Source: Oscillospiraceae bacterium
GTDB taxonomy: Bacteria > Bacillota > Clostridia > WRCU01
DNA: 7,798 bases
Direction: 5' to 3'
Assembly: GCA_009783805.1 (NCBI GenBank)
Contig: WRCU01000060.1
Span: 1 to 7,798, forward strand
The notes under the pieces were generated by a model, which saw only the letters and a program-made list of their open reading frames with translations, was not told the origin of the DNA and made no database searches. Position 1 is the stretch's first letter; every line of letters begins with the position of its first letter. Positions 1 through 6,267 of this stretch are shown piece after piece. The translations under genes were made by a program, and so were the position numbers.

Positions 1-1247
1 GGACCGACTATTGCTACCTTCTGCCCTGACCTCACCTTCGCGGAGAAGCCCTTGATGACCGGCTTCCCCTTGTCATACCCGAACCAGACGTCTTTGAACT
101 CCACGTCCCCTATCGCACCGGAGAGCCTAAGCCCCTTGCCGCCCTCATCGGCCAGCTCCGCCTCCGCGAGGAACTCGAACACCCTCTCGCCGGCCGCCGC
201 CGTCCTCTGGAACGACTGCATGACCTGGGCTATCTGCGAGAGCGGCTGCGTGAACAGCCGCACGTAGATCATGAACGCGACTATCACGCCGAACCCTATA
301 GAGCCGTCCATGACGAGCACCGCGCCCACGACGCAGACCGCCAGGTACCCCAGGTTCCCGATGAACTGCATGGCCGGCATCATGAGCCCCGACATGAACT
401 GCGACTTCCACCCGCTCACGTAAAGCCTCTCGTTTATGCCCTCGAAGGCCTCGCGCGCCGCCGCGCCCCCGTTGTAGGCCTTGACCACCTCATGCCCCGA
501 GTAGACCTCCTCTATGTGGCCGTTGATCTCGCCCAACCCTTGCTGCTGCTGCTTGAAGAATCGCTGGGACCTCGATATGACGAGCGCCATGAACGCGAAC
601 CCGAGGAGGGACGACCCGATGGCGACGAGCGCCAGCACCCAGCTGTTCAAGAACATCATGATGACCGAGCCGGCGAGCAGCGCGACCGCCCTCACCATCC
701 CGTCCAGGCTCTGGTTGAGCGTCACGCCGATGGCGTCGACGTCGTTGGTTATGCGGCTGATCACGTTGCCATAAGTGGCGCCGTCGAAGTAGACCAAGGG
801 CACCCTGTTCACCTTGCCGGCTATGTCGGTCCTCATCTTCTTGGAAACCTTGGCCGCGATGCCGGCCATGATCAGGTTCTCCGCCAGCCCGACCGCCCCG
901 GAGAACGAGTAGAAGGCCACCAGAAGCGCCGCGGTCCCCGTCAACGCCTTGAAGTCAACGGACCCCAGTATGGGCACGCCGCCCATGACCTTCGGCAACC
1001 CCTCCATGACCGCGTCCGTCATCCCCTTGATCATGTCGGGGCCGATGATCTGGAAGAACGTGGCGACCGCCGCCAGCGAAAGCGCCGCGGCTATCGCCGG
1101 CACGTGGCTCCTGCAGTACCCCAGGAGCTTGGCCAGCGCGGCCCCGAAGTCCTTGGCCTTCTCGCCGGCGAAGCCGCCATGGGGCCCGCCGCCCATGGGG
1201 CCGCCCATCCCGGCCCTCCTCGGTTGCCTCCCTCCACTCTCGCTCAT
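1..1247 (-). CDS. ABC exporter half-transporter (canonical-site partner), C-terminus off the window edge
   Basis: This is the membrane domain plus the very start of the ATPase domain of an exporter-type ABC half-transporter; 415 codons are visible. It starts with a Gly/Met/Pro-rich tail (residues about 14-25, GMGGPMGGGPHG), common in the larger subunit of Firmicutes heterodimeric exporters. The transmembrane region follows, with the coupling-helix signatures RITNDVDAIG and EEVYSGHEVVKAYN and a CAG-encoded QQQQ run near residue 233. The nucleotide-binding domain begins around residue 380 (DVEFKDVWFGY, A-loop Tyr391) and the window ends at AIVG, so the Walker A lysine, signature and catalytic Glu are not visible. 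The ATG overlaps the stop of the upstream half-transporter as ATGA, and AAGGGGAG lies 8 bases before it, so translational coupling is likely. By analogy with LmrD, BmrD and TM288 it should carry the functional catalytic Glu; that is inference. Substrate unknown. Confidence 0.93.
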   Translation of the reverse strand, partial: MSESGGRQPRRAGMGGPMGGGPHGGFAGEKAKDFGAALAKLLGYCRSHVPAIAAALSLAAVATFFQIIGPDMIKGMTDAVMEGLPKVMGGVPILGSVDFKALTGTAALLVAFYSFSGAVGLAENLIMAGIAAKVSKKMRTDIAGKVNRVPLVYFDGATYGNVISRITNDVDAIGVTLNQSLDGMVRAVALLAGSVIMMFLNSWVLALVAIGSSLLGFAFMALVISRSQRFFKQQQQGLGEINGHIEEVYSGHEVVKAYNGGAAAREAFEGINERLYVSGWKSQFMSGLMMPAMQFIGNLGYLAVCVVGAVLVMDGSIGFGVIVAFMIYVRLFTQPLSQIAQVMQSFQRTAAAGERVFEFLAEAELADEGGKGLRLSGAIGDVEFKDVWFGYDKGKPVIKGFSAKVRSGQKVAIVG

Positions 1248-3025
1248 GACGCCAACTCCCCTTCGCTAAGCTGCGACTCCGCGATCTCCCTATAGACGAG
1301 GCAGTCGCGGAGCAGGTCCCCATGCCTGCCGATGCCCACGACCCTGCCCTCCTCGAGGACCACTATGACGTCGGAGTCCATGATCGTCCCTATCCGCTGG
1401 GCCACGACGATCCTGGTCGTGCCGGGCAGCTTCTCCCTAAGCGCGCCCCGAAGCTCCTTATCCGTGCGGAAGTCGAGCGCGGAGAACGAGTCGTCGAAGA
1501 CCAGCACCTCCGGCTCCCTGCATACCGCCCTGGCTATGGATATCCGCTGTTTCTGCCCGCCGGAGACGTTCGTACCGCCTTGGGCTATCGCGGCGTCCAG
1601 CCCGCCATCCATCCTCATGACGAACTCCGCGCATTGCGCGGTCTCCGAGGCCGCCGCTATGGCCTCCGCCGAGAACGCCCCCCGGCCGTTGTCGCCGTAC
1701 CCGACGTTCGAGCCGACGGTGCCGGTGAACAGGACGGACCTCTGCGGGACGTAGCCGATCGCATTGAGCAGCGACTCGTGCCTGTATTCCCTGACGTCCA
1801 CCCCGCCTACGAGGACCGTCCCTTCCGTGGCGTCGCGGAACCGCGGTATGAGGCTCACCAAGGTCGTCTTCCCGCTGCCCGTGGAGCCTATGATGGCGGC
1901 CGTCTCGCCCTTGCGGACCTTGAAGGACACGTTTTCCAGGGCATAGTCCGCGGACTCGGGGTACCTGAACGACACGTCCCTGAACTCCACCTCGCCCTCC
2001 GAGCCCGCCAGGCCGGTCTCCGCCCCCCCACCGACTATGGACGGCTCGGTTCCCAGGACCTCGTTGATGCGCCTCGCCGCCACGCCCGCCCTGGGGAGCA
2101 TCACGAAGACGATGGATATCATCATGAATGACATGATCACTTGTATGGCGTAATTGGAAAAGACGACCATGTTGGAAAAGACCGCCAGCCTCTCGGGCGT
2201 GCCCGCCGCGTTGGGGGCCATGCCGGCGGCGTCCACCAGGTACGCCCCAACCCAGTAGATCGCTATGGACAGCCCGCTCATGATCAGCGTCATGAACGGC
2301 ATCATGATGGCCATGGCGCGGTTGGTGTACAGGTGCGTGTCGGTGAGCTCGGCGTTCGCCGCCTCGAACTTCGCGCTTTGGTAGCCCTCCGCGTTGTACG
2401 CCCTCACCACCCTCAGCCCGGTGAGGTTCTCCCTCGCGACGCGGGTTATGTTGTCGGTCAAGGTCTGCATCATCCGGAACTTAGGTATGACGAACACCAT
2501 GAGCAGGGAGACCATCGCCAGGACCAGCAGTACGCCCACCCCGGTCACGAGCGTCCACTCGAAGCCCTTGCCGGCTATCTTGGTGACCGCCCAGACCGCC
2601 GTAATGGGGGCCTTAACCATCATCTGCATGCCCATGACGATGAACATCTGGACCTGGGTCACGTCGTTGGTCGACCTGGTGATCAGGCTGGGGGTGGAGA
2701 ACCTGCCCATCTCCTCCAGCGAGAACGACTCGACCTTGGCGAACAGCATCGAGCGTACCCTGCGGGCGAACGACGAGCCTATCATCGCGACGACGAAGCC
2801 CACCATGACGGAGGAGGCGAGGCTGCCCAAGGCGCAGAGCAGCATGTACCCGCCGTTGGCCCATATCTCGCCCATCGTGCTCCCGGGCGTCTGCACGAGC
2901 GTCGTCACCTCGTACATATATCCCGGCAGCTTCAGGTCCAGCCAAACCTGGGCCACTATCAGCCCCAGGCACACGGCCGCGGCCAGCAGCTCCCCGGCTT
3001 TCAAATACCTCATTATCTTGAGCAC
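1244..3025 (-). CDS. ABC exporter half-transporter with degenerate ATPase site (LmrC/BmrC/TM287-like)
   Basis: A complete 593-aa half-exporter: six predicted membrane segments (about residues 10-310) followed by an ATPase domain (about 345-590). Visible motifs are A-loop Tyr361, Walker A GSTGSGKTT (380-388), Q-loop Gln428, signature VSGGQKQR (487-494) and Walker B VLVFDD (507-512). The residue after the Walker B Asp is Asp512 instead of the catalytic Glu, and the switch position is Gln543 (VVAQRIG) instead of His. Both changes are typical of the non-hydrolysing site in heterodimeric exporters such as TM287/288, LmrCD and BmrCD. The next gene overlaps it by 4 bases and is the expected partner. 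The start is GTG at 3025, supported by AAGGAAGG 7 bases upstream; an out-of-frame ATG at 3030 opens only a five-codon frame. It lies 74 bp after the DUF554 gene on the same strand. No adjacent MarR- or TetR-type regulator is seen, so drug export is only one possibility. Confidence 0.96.
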   Translation of the reverse strand: MLKIMRYLKAGELLAAAVCLGLIVAQVWLDLKLPGYMYEVTTLVQTPGSTMGEIWANGGYMLLCALGSLASSVMVGFVVAMIGSSFARRVRSMLFAKVESFSLEEMGRFSTPSLITRSTNDVTQVQMFIVMGMQMMVKAPITAVWAVTKIAGKGFEWTLVTGVGVLLVLAMVSLLMVFVIPKFRMMQTLTDNITRVARENLTGLRVVRAYNAEGYQSAKFEAANAELTDTHLYTNRAMAIMMPFMTLIMSGLSIAIYWVGAYLVDAAGMAPNAAGTPERLAVFSNMVVFSNYAIQVIMSFMMISIVFVMLPRAGVAARRINEVLGTEPSIVGGGAETGLAGSEGEVEFRDVSFRYPESADYALENVSFKVRKGETAAIIGSTGSGKTTLVSLIPRFRDATEGTVLVGGVDVREYRHESLLNAIGYVPQRSVLFTGTVGSNVGYGDNGRGAFSAEAIAAASETAQCAEFVMRMDGGLDAAIAQGGTNVSGGQKQRISIARAVCREPEVLVFDDSFSALDFRTDKELRGALREKLPGTTRIVVAQRIGTIMDSDVIVVLEEGRVVGIGRHGDLLRDCLVYREIAESQLSEGELAS

Positions 3026-3032
3026 GCCATTA

Positions 3033-3040
3033 CCTTCCTT
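3033..3040 (-). promoter_or_regulatory. Ribosome binding site that decides the GTG start at 3025
   Basis: AAGGAAGG on the minus strand lies 7 bases before GTG (3025-3023). The nearby ATG at 3030-3028 is only 2 bases from it and is out of frame, so the GTG is the supported start. Confidence 0.75.
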
Positions 3041-3099
3041 TCACCTTGATGGGAACGATGCGTCAGTCAACCGCATGCCGAAGGCGTACCCAGAAGCGG

Positions 3100-3858
3100 T
3101 CAAGGGCCGCCCCACATGGCCTTGATCGCATCCGCCGCGGCCAACGCGCCCCCGTATGCGATGGGGACGAATACGGCCGGCAGCAAGTTCCCAACCTTCA
3201 CCTTGGCCACCTTCAGCATGTTGAGCCCGATGGCGACGATCAAGACCGAACCGACGAGCGACATACGGTCCACCGTCGCGCCGTCCAGCAATGGGGACAC
3301 GAACGCGGACGAAAGCGTGATGAGGCCTTGGTACAGCCCGACGGCGGCGCCGGAAAGCAAGACGCCCGCCCCCATGGCCGAGGCGAAGATCATGGACGTG
3401 ATGCCGTCCAGCGCGGACTTCGCGAGGAGGATGGTCGGATCCGCCTTGATCCCATCTTCCAAGGATCCCACGATGGCCATCGACCCCACGCAGAAGACGA
3501 GCGTGGCCGTGACGAAGCCTTGGGAGACCGAGCCTTCGCCGCCGGCCGCCGCGAACCGCCTCTCCACCGCCTTGCCCAAGGAGTCCAGCCTATCCTCGAC
3601 CCTGACGGCCTCACCCACCAAGGCGCCGACCGCCAGCGAGGCTATCATGATCAGGACGTGGTCGTATGAGAGCCTGCCCCCGTCCGCGGCGAATGAGGCG
3701 CCGATGGCGCCGAACAGGCCGACGGCCACTACGGCCAGCCCCACCCCCTGCATGACCGTCCCCGCCACCCGGCTCGGGAGGGCCTTCCTGAGCGCCAGGC
3801 CCACGGCGCCGCCCACCAGGATGGCGGCCACGTTCACGATTGTCCCTATGCCGGGCAT
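3100..3858 (-). CDS. DUF554 family integral membrane protein (YqgA/YdfK-like)
   Basis: A 252-aa, strongly hydrophobic protein with about six or seven membrane segments and no soluble domain. Family hallmarks are the N-terminal GIGTIVNVAAILVGGAVG (4-21), the conserved stretch around residues 115-136 containing FCVGSMAIVGSLEDG, KSALDGITS (147-155), GLNML (211-215) and NLLPA (224-228). The length is close to that of the family (E. coli YqgA is about 235 aa). The biochemical function of DUF554 proteins is not established, although transport has been proposed. The start is the ATG at 3858 with AAGGA 6 bases upstream. It shares its strand with the two ABC half-exporters 74 bp downstream and is divergent from the glycosidase gene. 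Co-transcription with the exporter is possible; I saw no convincing promoter in the 74-bp gap and no T-tract terminator. No key family residues appear to be missing. Confidence 0.93.
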   Translation of the reverse strand: MPGIGTIVNVAAILVGGAVGLALRKALPSRVAGTVMQGVGLAVVAVGLFGAIGASFAADGGRLSYDHVLIMIASLAVGALVGEAVRVEDRLDSLGKAVERRFAAAGGEGSVSQGFVTATLVFCVGSMAIVGSLEDGIKADPTILLAKSALDGITSMIFASAMGAGVLLSGAAVGLYQGLITLSSAFVSPLLDGATVDRMSLVGSVLIVAIGLNMLKVAKVKVGNLLPAVFVPIAYGGALAAADAIKAMWGGP

Positions 3859-3885
3859 ATGCTATCCTTCATTCTGACCGTTGGC

Positions 3886-3958
3886 GGACCGCGCCCGACC
3901 GGTCCCGGCGACCATGGGGACCGCAGGCCTTCGCCCCATGGGCGGCGGCCCGGGTCCC
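3886..3958. promoter_or_regulatory. Ladder of four complementary segments in the divergent intergenic region
   Basis: GGACCG (3886-3891), CGGTCCC (3900-3906), GGGACCG (3917-3923) and GGTCCC (3953-3958) are alternately complementary. Segment 1 pairs with 2 (6 bp, 8-base loop), 2 with 3 (7 bp, 10-base loop), or 3 with 4 (6 bp). The last stem encloses further pairing, including CGCCC/GGGCG at 3932-3936/3940-3944. The pairings exclude one another, as in an attenuator, or could be repeated protein-binding dyads. No T-run follows on either strand, so it is not a classical intrinsic terminator. The pairing is seen directly; the regulatory role is inferred. Confidence 0.4.
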
Positions 3959-3984
3959 AAACGCTGAGTCAAGATTGTATGCCT

Positions 3985-3998
3985 GTTTGGGGGCAAAC
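3985..3998. repeat. Short inverted repeat GTTTG-GGGG-CAAAC
   Basis: A perfect 5-bp stem with a GGGG loop, 61 bases before the glycosidase start; a T-G pair could extend it by one. It immediately precedes a second, stronger dyad. It may be an operator half or part of a structured leader, but it is short enough to be chance. Confidence 0.35.
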
Positions 3999-4001
3999 GC
4001 A

Positions 4002-4025
4002 ATGCGGCCCCAACCTAGGCCGCAT
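4002..4025. repeat. Perfect 8-bp inverted repeat ATGCGGCC / GGCCGCAT upstream of the glycosidase gene
   Basis: ATGCGGCC (4002-4009) and GGCCGCAT (4018-4025) are separated by an 8-base loop (CCAACCTA). The dyad ends 18 bases before the Shine-Dalgarno sequence of the glycosidase gene, so it could be an operator or a leader hairpin affecting its expression. No T-run follows, so termination is unlikely. Confidence 0.45.
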
Positions 4026-4043
4026 GGGCGCGAATGACGTGCC

Positions 4044-4051
4044 GAGGGAGG
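4044..4051 (+). promoter_or_regulatory. Ribosome binding site that decides the GTG start at 4059
   Basis: GAGGGAGG lies 7 bases before GTG at 4059 and 10 before a second, adjacent in-frame GTG at 4062. No in-frame ATG occurs until codon 33, so a GTG start is favoured; which of the tandem GTGs is used cannot be decided. Confidence 0.7.
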
Positions 4052-4058
4052 CGGGGCG

Positions 4059-6101
4059 GTGGTGTCATATGAAGATGACGTCGTAAAGGAAAGCTTAAGG
4101 GGCCTATTAGGCGGCGGCCATGACGGTCCCGCCGCGGCCTTGCCGGAATGGATCATGGACCCGCCCCTCGAGGCCGCCCTTCCCATGTCCTTCACGTATG
4201 GGGGGGTAGGCTCGCGGGAGTTCATGGGCGGATGGCGGCTCGGTGTCTCCCGCGAGACGCTCGGGAGGCGCGAGGCCTTGACGCTGACGTTCAGCGAGCC
4301 CGGCGCCGCGCCGCGGCTGAAGGTGAGCGTCACCGTCACGCGCTACGACGGCGAGCCCGCGATGGAGTGGAAGGCCTCCATGGAGAACGCGGGCGACGCC
4401 GACACCCCCATCATAGAGGCTATTTGCTCGGTCGACCTGCCGCTGCGGGGGCCGATCCCAGGACTGGGCTTCGTCCTGCACGCAATGAAGGGCGGCCTGT
4501 CGAGCGCCGAGGACTTCAGGCAGCGCACCGTCCCCATCGCGGACGGGGAGTCGCATGAGTTGCATACGGCGGGCGGCAGGAGCTCAAACCACGACTCACC
4601 TTGGTTCACCGTCGACTCAGGCGGAATGAGGACCGTGATGGCCATAGGCTGGTCGGGCCAATGGCGGTGCGGATTCGGCTCGGACGGCGACGCCCTTACG
4701 GTACGCGGCGGGCTGGAAGACTGCAGGTTCACGCTGCGCCCGGGCGAGTCGGTCGCGCTGCCCTCCGTATTGGCGCTCTTTTGGCGGGGTGATCCGGAAG
4801 AGGCCTACGGCCGGTTTAGGGGGCTGATCCTCGACGAGTACGTCCCGAGGCTCCCGGGCAGGGGGTCGGAGCCCCACCTCTTCTGCAACACGTGCTTCAC
4901 GAGGTTCGGCCATTGGCTCAACGAGTGCGACGCGGCGAACCAATCGTCGCTCATCCGGTCCCTGGGCCCGCTGGGGGTGGAGGGCGTCATCACCGACGCC
5001 GGGTGGTTCACGGGCGGATGGCCCGACGGGGCCGGCAACTGGGACCCGGACGCCTCCAGGTACCCGGCCGGGATCGGCCCGGTCGCGGAGGCAGCCTCCG
5101 AATGCGGGATGCGCTACGGGCTGTGGTTCGAGCCCGAGCGGGTATGCTCCGGGACCGCGTTGGCCAAGGCCCGCCCGGACCTGCTCCTCAAGCGGGGCGG
5201 ATCGGCCGGCGGCGGGGGGGAAGGCGGCGGCGGTACGGAGCACATGCTCCTGAACATGGGCGACCCCGAGGCCGTGGACCGCCTGACCGCCATCTTGGCG
5301 GGGTTCTTCGAAACCCCGGGCTTCACCTGCTATAGGCAGGACTTCAACATGGACCCGCTGGAATATTGGCGCGCGAACGACGCCCCGGACAGGGTGGGCA
5401 TCACCGAGATCAAGTACGTGAACGGCCTGTACGGCTTCCTGGACCGCATACGCGCCTCGTGGCCCGGGCTTTTCATGGACGGGTGCTCCAGCGGGGGGCG
5501 CCGCATCGACCTGGAGATGGTCAAAAGGTTCCATACCCACCAGAAGACCGACCATTGGTTCGACGAGGCCGTCGACCAGGACTCCCTCTTCGCGCTCTCC
5601 CACTACCTGCCGTGCGCCTCATTCACCTGCCACGCCAACCGCTACGACGACTACTCGTTCCTCTCCGCGGTGCCCTCATCATTATGCATAGGTTGGATCG
5701 CCGACTCCCCGGAGGCGGTGGTGGACGGCATACCCGCCTACGACCCCGGCCGGGCGAGGCATTTGCTGAGTAGGTACGGCGCCGCCAGGAAAGCCCTGAA
5801 CGGGCCGTTCCACCCGCTCACCCCCCCGCGCGGCGAATCCGACCGGATCCTCGCATCCCAATACTCCGATAGGGCGGGCGCCAATTCCTGCATATTCATA
5901 TACAGGAAAGAAGGATGCCCGCACGGAAGCTTCACGGTCAGGCCGCGCGGCCTGGTCCCCGGGGCCTCCTATCGCCTGGACGACGGCAGGCCGGGAGGGC
6001 TGAGGGCCACGTACACGTCCGAGGCGCTGTCCCAAGGGTTCGAGGTCACGTTCGGCGACTGCCCGGAGGCCGTCATGGTGAGCCTCACCAGGCTGCCTTG
6101 A
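4059..6101 (+). CDS. GH36-type alpha-galactosidase-like glycosidase
   Basis: A 680-aa enzyme with GH36/melibiase layout: an N-terminal beta-sandwich (about 1-260), a TIM-barrel catalytic domain (about 270-560) and a C-terminal beta domain (about 590-680). Barrel blocks visible are TDAGWF (312-317), GLWFEPERV (354-362), YRQDFNMDP (425-433, with Asp428 as the presumed nucleophile), FMDGCSSGGRRIDLE (472-486) and HQKTDHWFDEA (494-504, with Asp498 as the acid/base candidate). The nucleophile block reads RQDFN rather than the classical KWDMN, and the acid/base block reads KTDHW rather than SDN or RSD, so the true substrate may be another alpha-galactoside or alpha-N-acetylgalactosaminide. There is no signal peptide, so it is probably cytoplasmic. 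A Gly-rich stretch (380-393) sits between the GLWFEPE and YRQDFN blocks. No sugar transporter is next to it; a UROD-fold gene follows on the same strand after 166 bp. The fold is secure; the specificity is not. Confidence 0.88.
   Translation: MVSYEDDVVKESLRGLLGGGHDGPAAALPEWIMDPPLEAALPMSFTYGGVGSREFMGGWRLGVSRETLGRREALTLTFSEPGAAPRLKVSVTVTRYDGEPAMEWKASMENAGDADTPIIEAICSVDLPLRGPIPGLGFVLHAMKGGLSSAEDFRQRTVPIADGESHELHTAGGRSSNHDSPWFTVDSGGMRTVMAIGWSGQWRCGFGSDGDALTVRGGLEDCRFTLRPGESVALPSVLALFWRGDPEEAYGRFRGLILDEYVPRLPGRGSEPHLFCNTCFTRFGHWLNECDAANQSSLIRSLGPLGVEGVITDAGWFTGGWPDGAGNWDPDASRYPAGIGPVAEAASECGMRYGLWFEPERVCSGTALAKARPDLLLKRGGSAGGGGEGGGGTEHMLLNMGDPEAVDRLTAILAGFFETPGFTCYRQDFNMDPLEYWRANDAPDRVGITEIKYVNGLYGFLDRIRASWPGLFMDGCSSGGRRIDLEMVKRFHTHQKTDHWFDEAVDQDSLFALSHYLPCASFTCHANRYDDYSFLSAVPSSLCIGWIADSPEAVVDGIPAYDPGRARHLLSRYGAARKALNGPFHPLTPPRGESDRILASQYSDRAGANSCIFIYRKEGCPHGSFTVRPRGLVPGASYRLDDGRPGGLRATYTSEALSQGFEVTFGDCPEAVMVSLTRLP
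5214..5221 (+). repeat. Eight-G homopolymer inside the glycosidase gene
   Basis: GGGGGGGG encodes part of the Gly-rich insertion of the GH36-like enzyme (residues about 386-388). A one-base slip here would frameshift the protein before its nucleophile block. A G7 run at 4200-4206 and a C7 run at 5821-5827 lie in the same gene. In GC-rich DNA such runs can be neutral, so slippage is only a possibility. Confidence 0.5.
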
Positions 6102-6119
6102 CTGGATGGCGGCCTCACC

Positions 6120-6132
6120 CGGGCGCGCCTCC
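6120..6132. repeat. 13-bp direct repeat, copy 1 (upstream of candidate promoter)
   Basis: CGGGCGCGCCTCC, identical to copy 2 at 6171-6183, with starts 51 bp apart. Its core GGCGCGCC is palindromic. It covers about -37 to -25 of the extended -10 promoter candidate at 6142-6150, where a repressor or activator could act. Confidence 0.45.
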
Positions 6133-6141
6133 GCCTCACGG

Positions 6142-6150
6142 TGGTATAGT
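6142..6150 (+). promoter_or_regulatory. Extended -10 promoter candidate for the UROD-fold gene
   Basis: TGGTATAGT matches the bacterial extended -10 pattern TGn-TATAAT with one mismatch in the hexamer. The implied start point is about 6157, giving a leader of about 110 bases before the ATG at 6268. No convincing -35 is seen, which extended -10 promoters can tolerate. It stands out as an AT-rich island in GC-rich surroundings. If the organism were an archaeon this reading would not apply. Confidence 0.45.
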
Positions 6151-6170
6151 ATCAGTTGGCGGGGCGGCTG

Positions 6171-6183
6171 CGGGCGCGCCTCC
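6171..6183. repeat. 13-bp direct repeat, copy 2 (downstream of candidate promoter)
   Basis: CGGGCGCGCCTCC, identical to 6120-6132. It falls at about +14 to +26 of the candidate start point, so the two copies bracket the promoter. The 51-bp offset is close to five helical turns, which would put both copies on the same face of the DNA. Confidence 0.45.
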
Positions 6184-6210
6184 CCATCGTTCGTCACGCG
6201 ACGTCGCCCA

Positions 6211-6226
6211 CGGCCCGGATGGGCCG
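6211..6226 (+). repeat. Hairpin CGGCCC-GGAT-GGGCCG in the leader of the UROD-fold gene
   Basis: A perfect 6-bp GC stem with a GGAT loop, 41 bases before the ATG at 6268. No T-run follows it. The same stem arms, CGGCCC and GGGCCG, occur in a hairpin just after this gene's stop (7355-7377). It may be a leader structure or a chance product of GC-rich sequence. Confidence 0.35.
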
Positions 6227-6233
6227 CATACGG

Positions 6234-6240
6234 GAAAGGG
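6234..6240 (+). promoter_or_regulatory. Possible ribosome binding site implying a TTG start at 6250
   Basis: AAAGGGG lies 9 bases before an in-frame TTG at 6250. The ATG at 6268, favoured by family alignment, has no Shine-Dalgarno at normal spacing (GGAAGGA at 6243-6249 is 18 bases away). The start is therefore open between TTG 6250, which adds six residues, and ATG 6268. Confidence 0.35.
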
Positions 6241-6267
6241 GTGGAAGGATTGCCGGCTGACAGCGTA

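Noticed and set aside
3013..3030. Mini-ORF (ATG at 3030, five codons) overlapping the GTG start of the first ABC gene
   Set aside because: It sits only 2 bases from the Shine-Dalgarno sequence, which is poor spacing. It is more likely a chance ATG than a regulatory upstream peptide.
492..3049. Plus-strand open frames antisense to the two ABC genes (492-1295, 1322-2131, 2141-3049)
   Set aside because: Their translations are low-complexity, rich in Arg, His, Pro and Gly, and the minus strand encodes clear ABC transporter motifs throughout.
3065..3070. TTGACT on the minus strand as a -35 box for the ABC operon
   Set aside because: No -10-like hexamer occurs 16-18 bases downstream on that strand.
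3046..3877. Plus-strand open frames antisense to the DUF554 gene
   Set aside because: The minus-strand product has the conserved DUF554 motifs; the plus-strand products have none.
3859..4058. Small RNA gene or riboswitch of a known class in the divergent gap
   Set aside because: Dyads are present, but I recognise no known riboswitch core, tRNA or other RNA signature, so only the dyads are reported.
4617..5603. Long minus-strand open frame antisense to the glycosidase gene (328 codons)
   Set aside because: It lies wholly inside the GH36-like gene, its translation is compositionally biased (Pro/Gly/Arg/Val) without recognisable motifs, and such antisense frames are expected in GC-rich genes.
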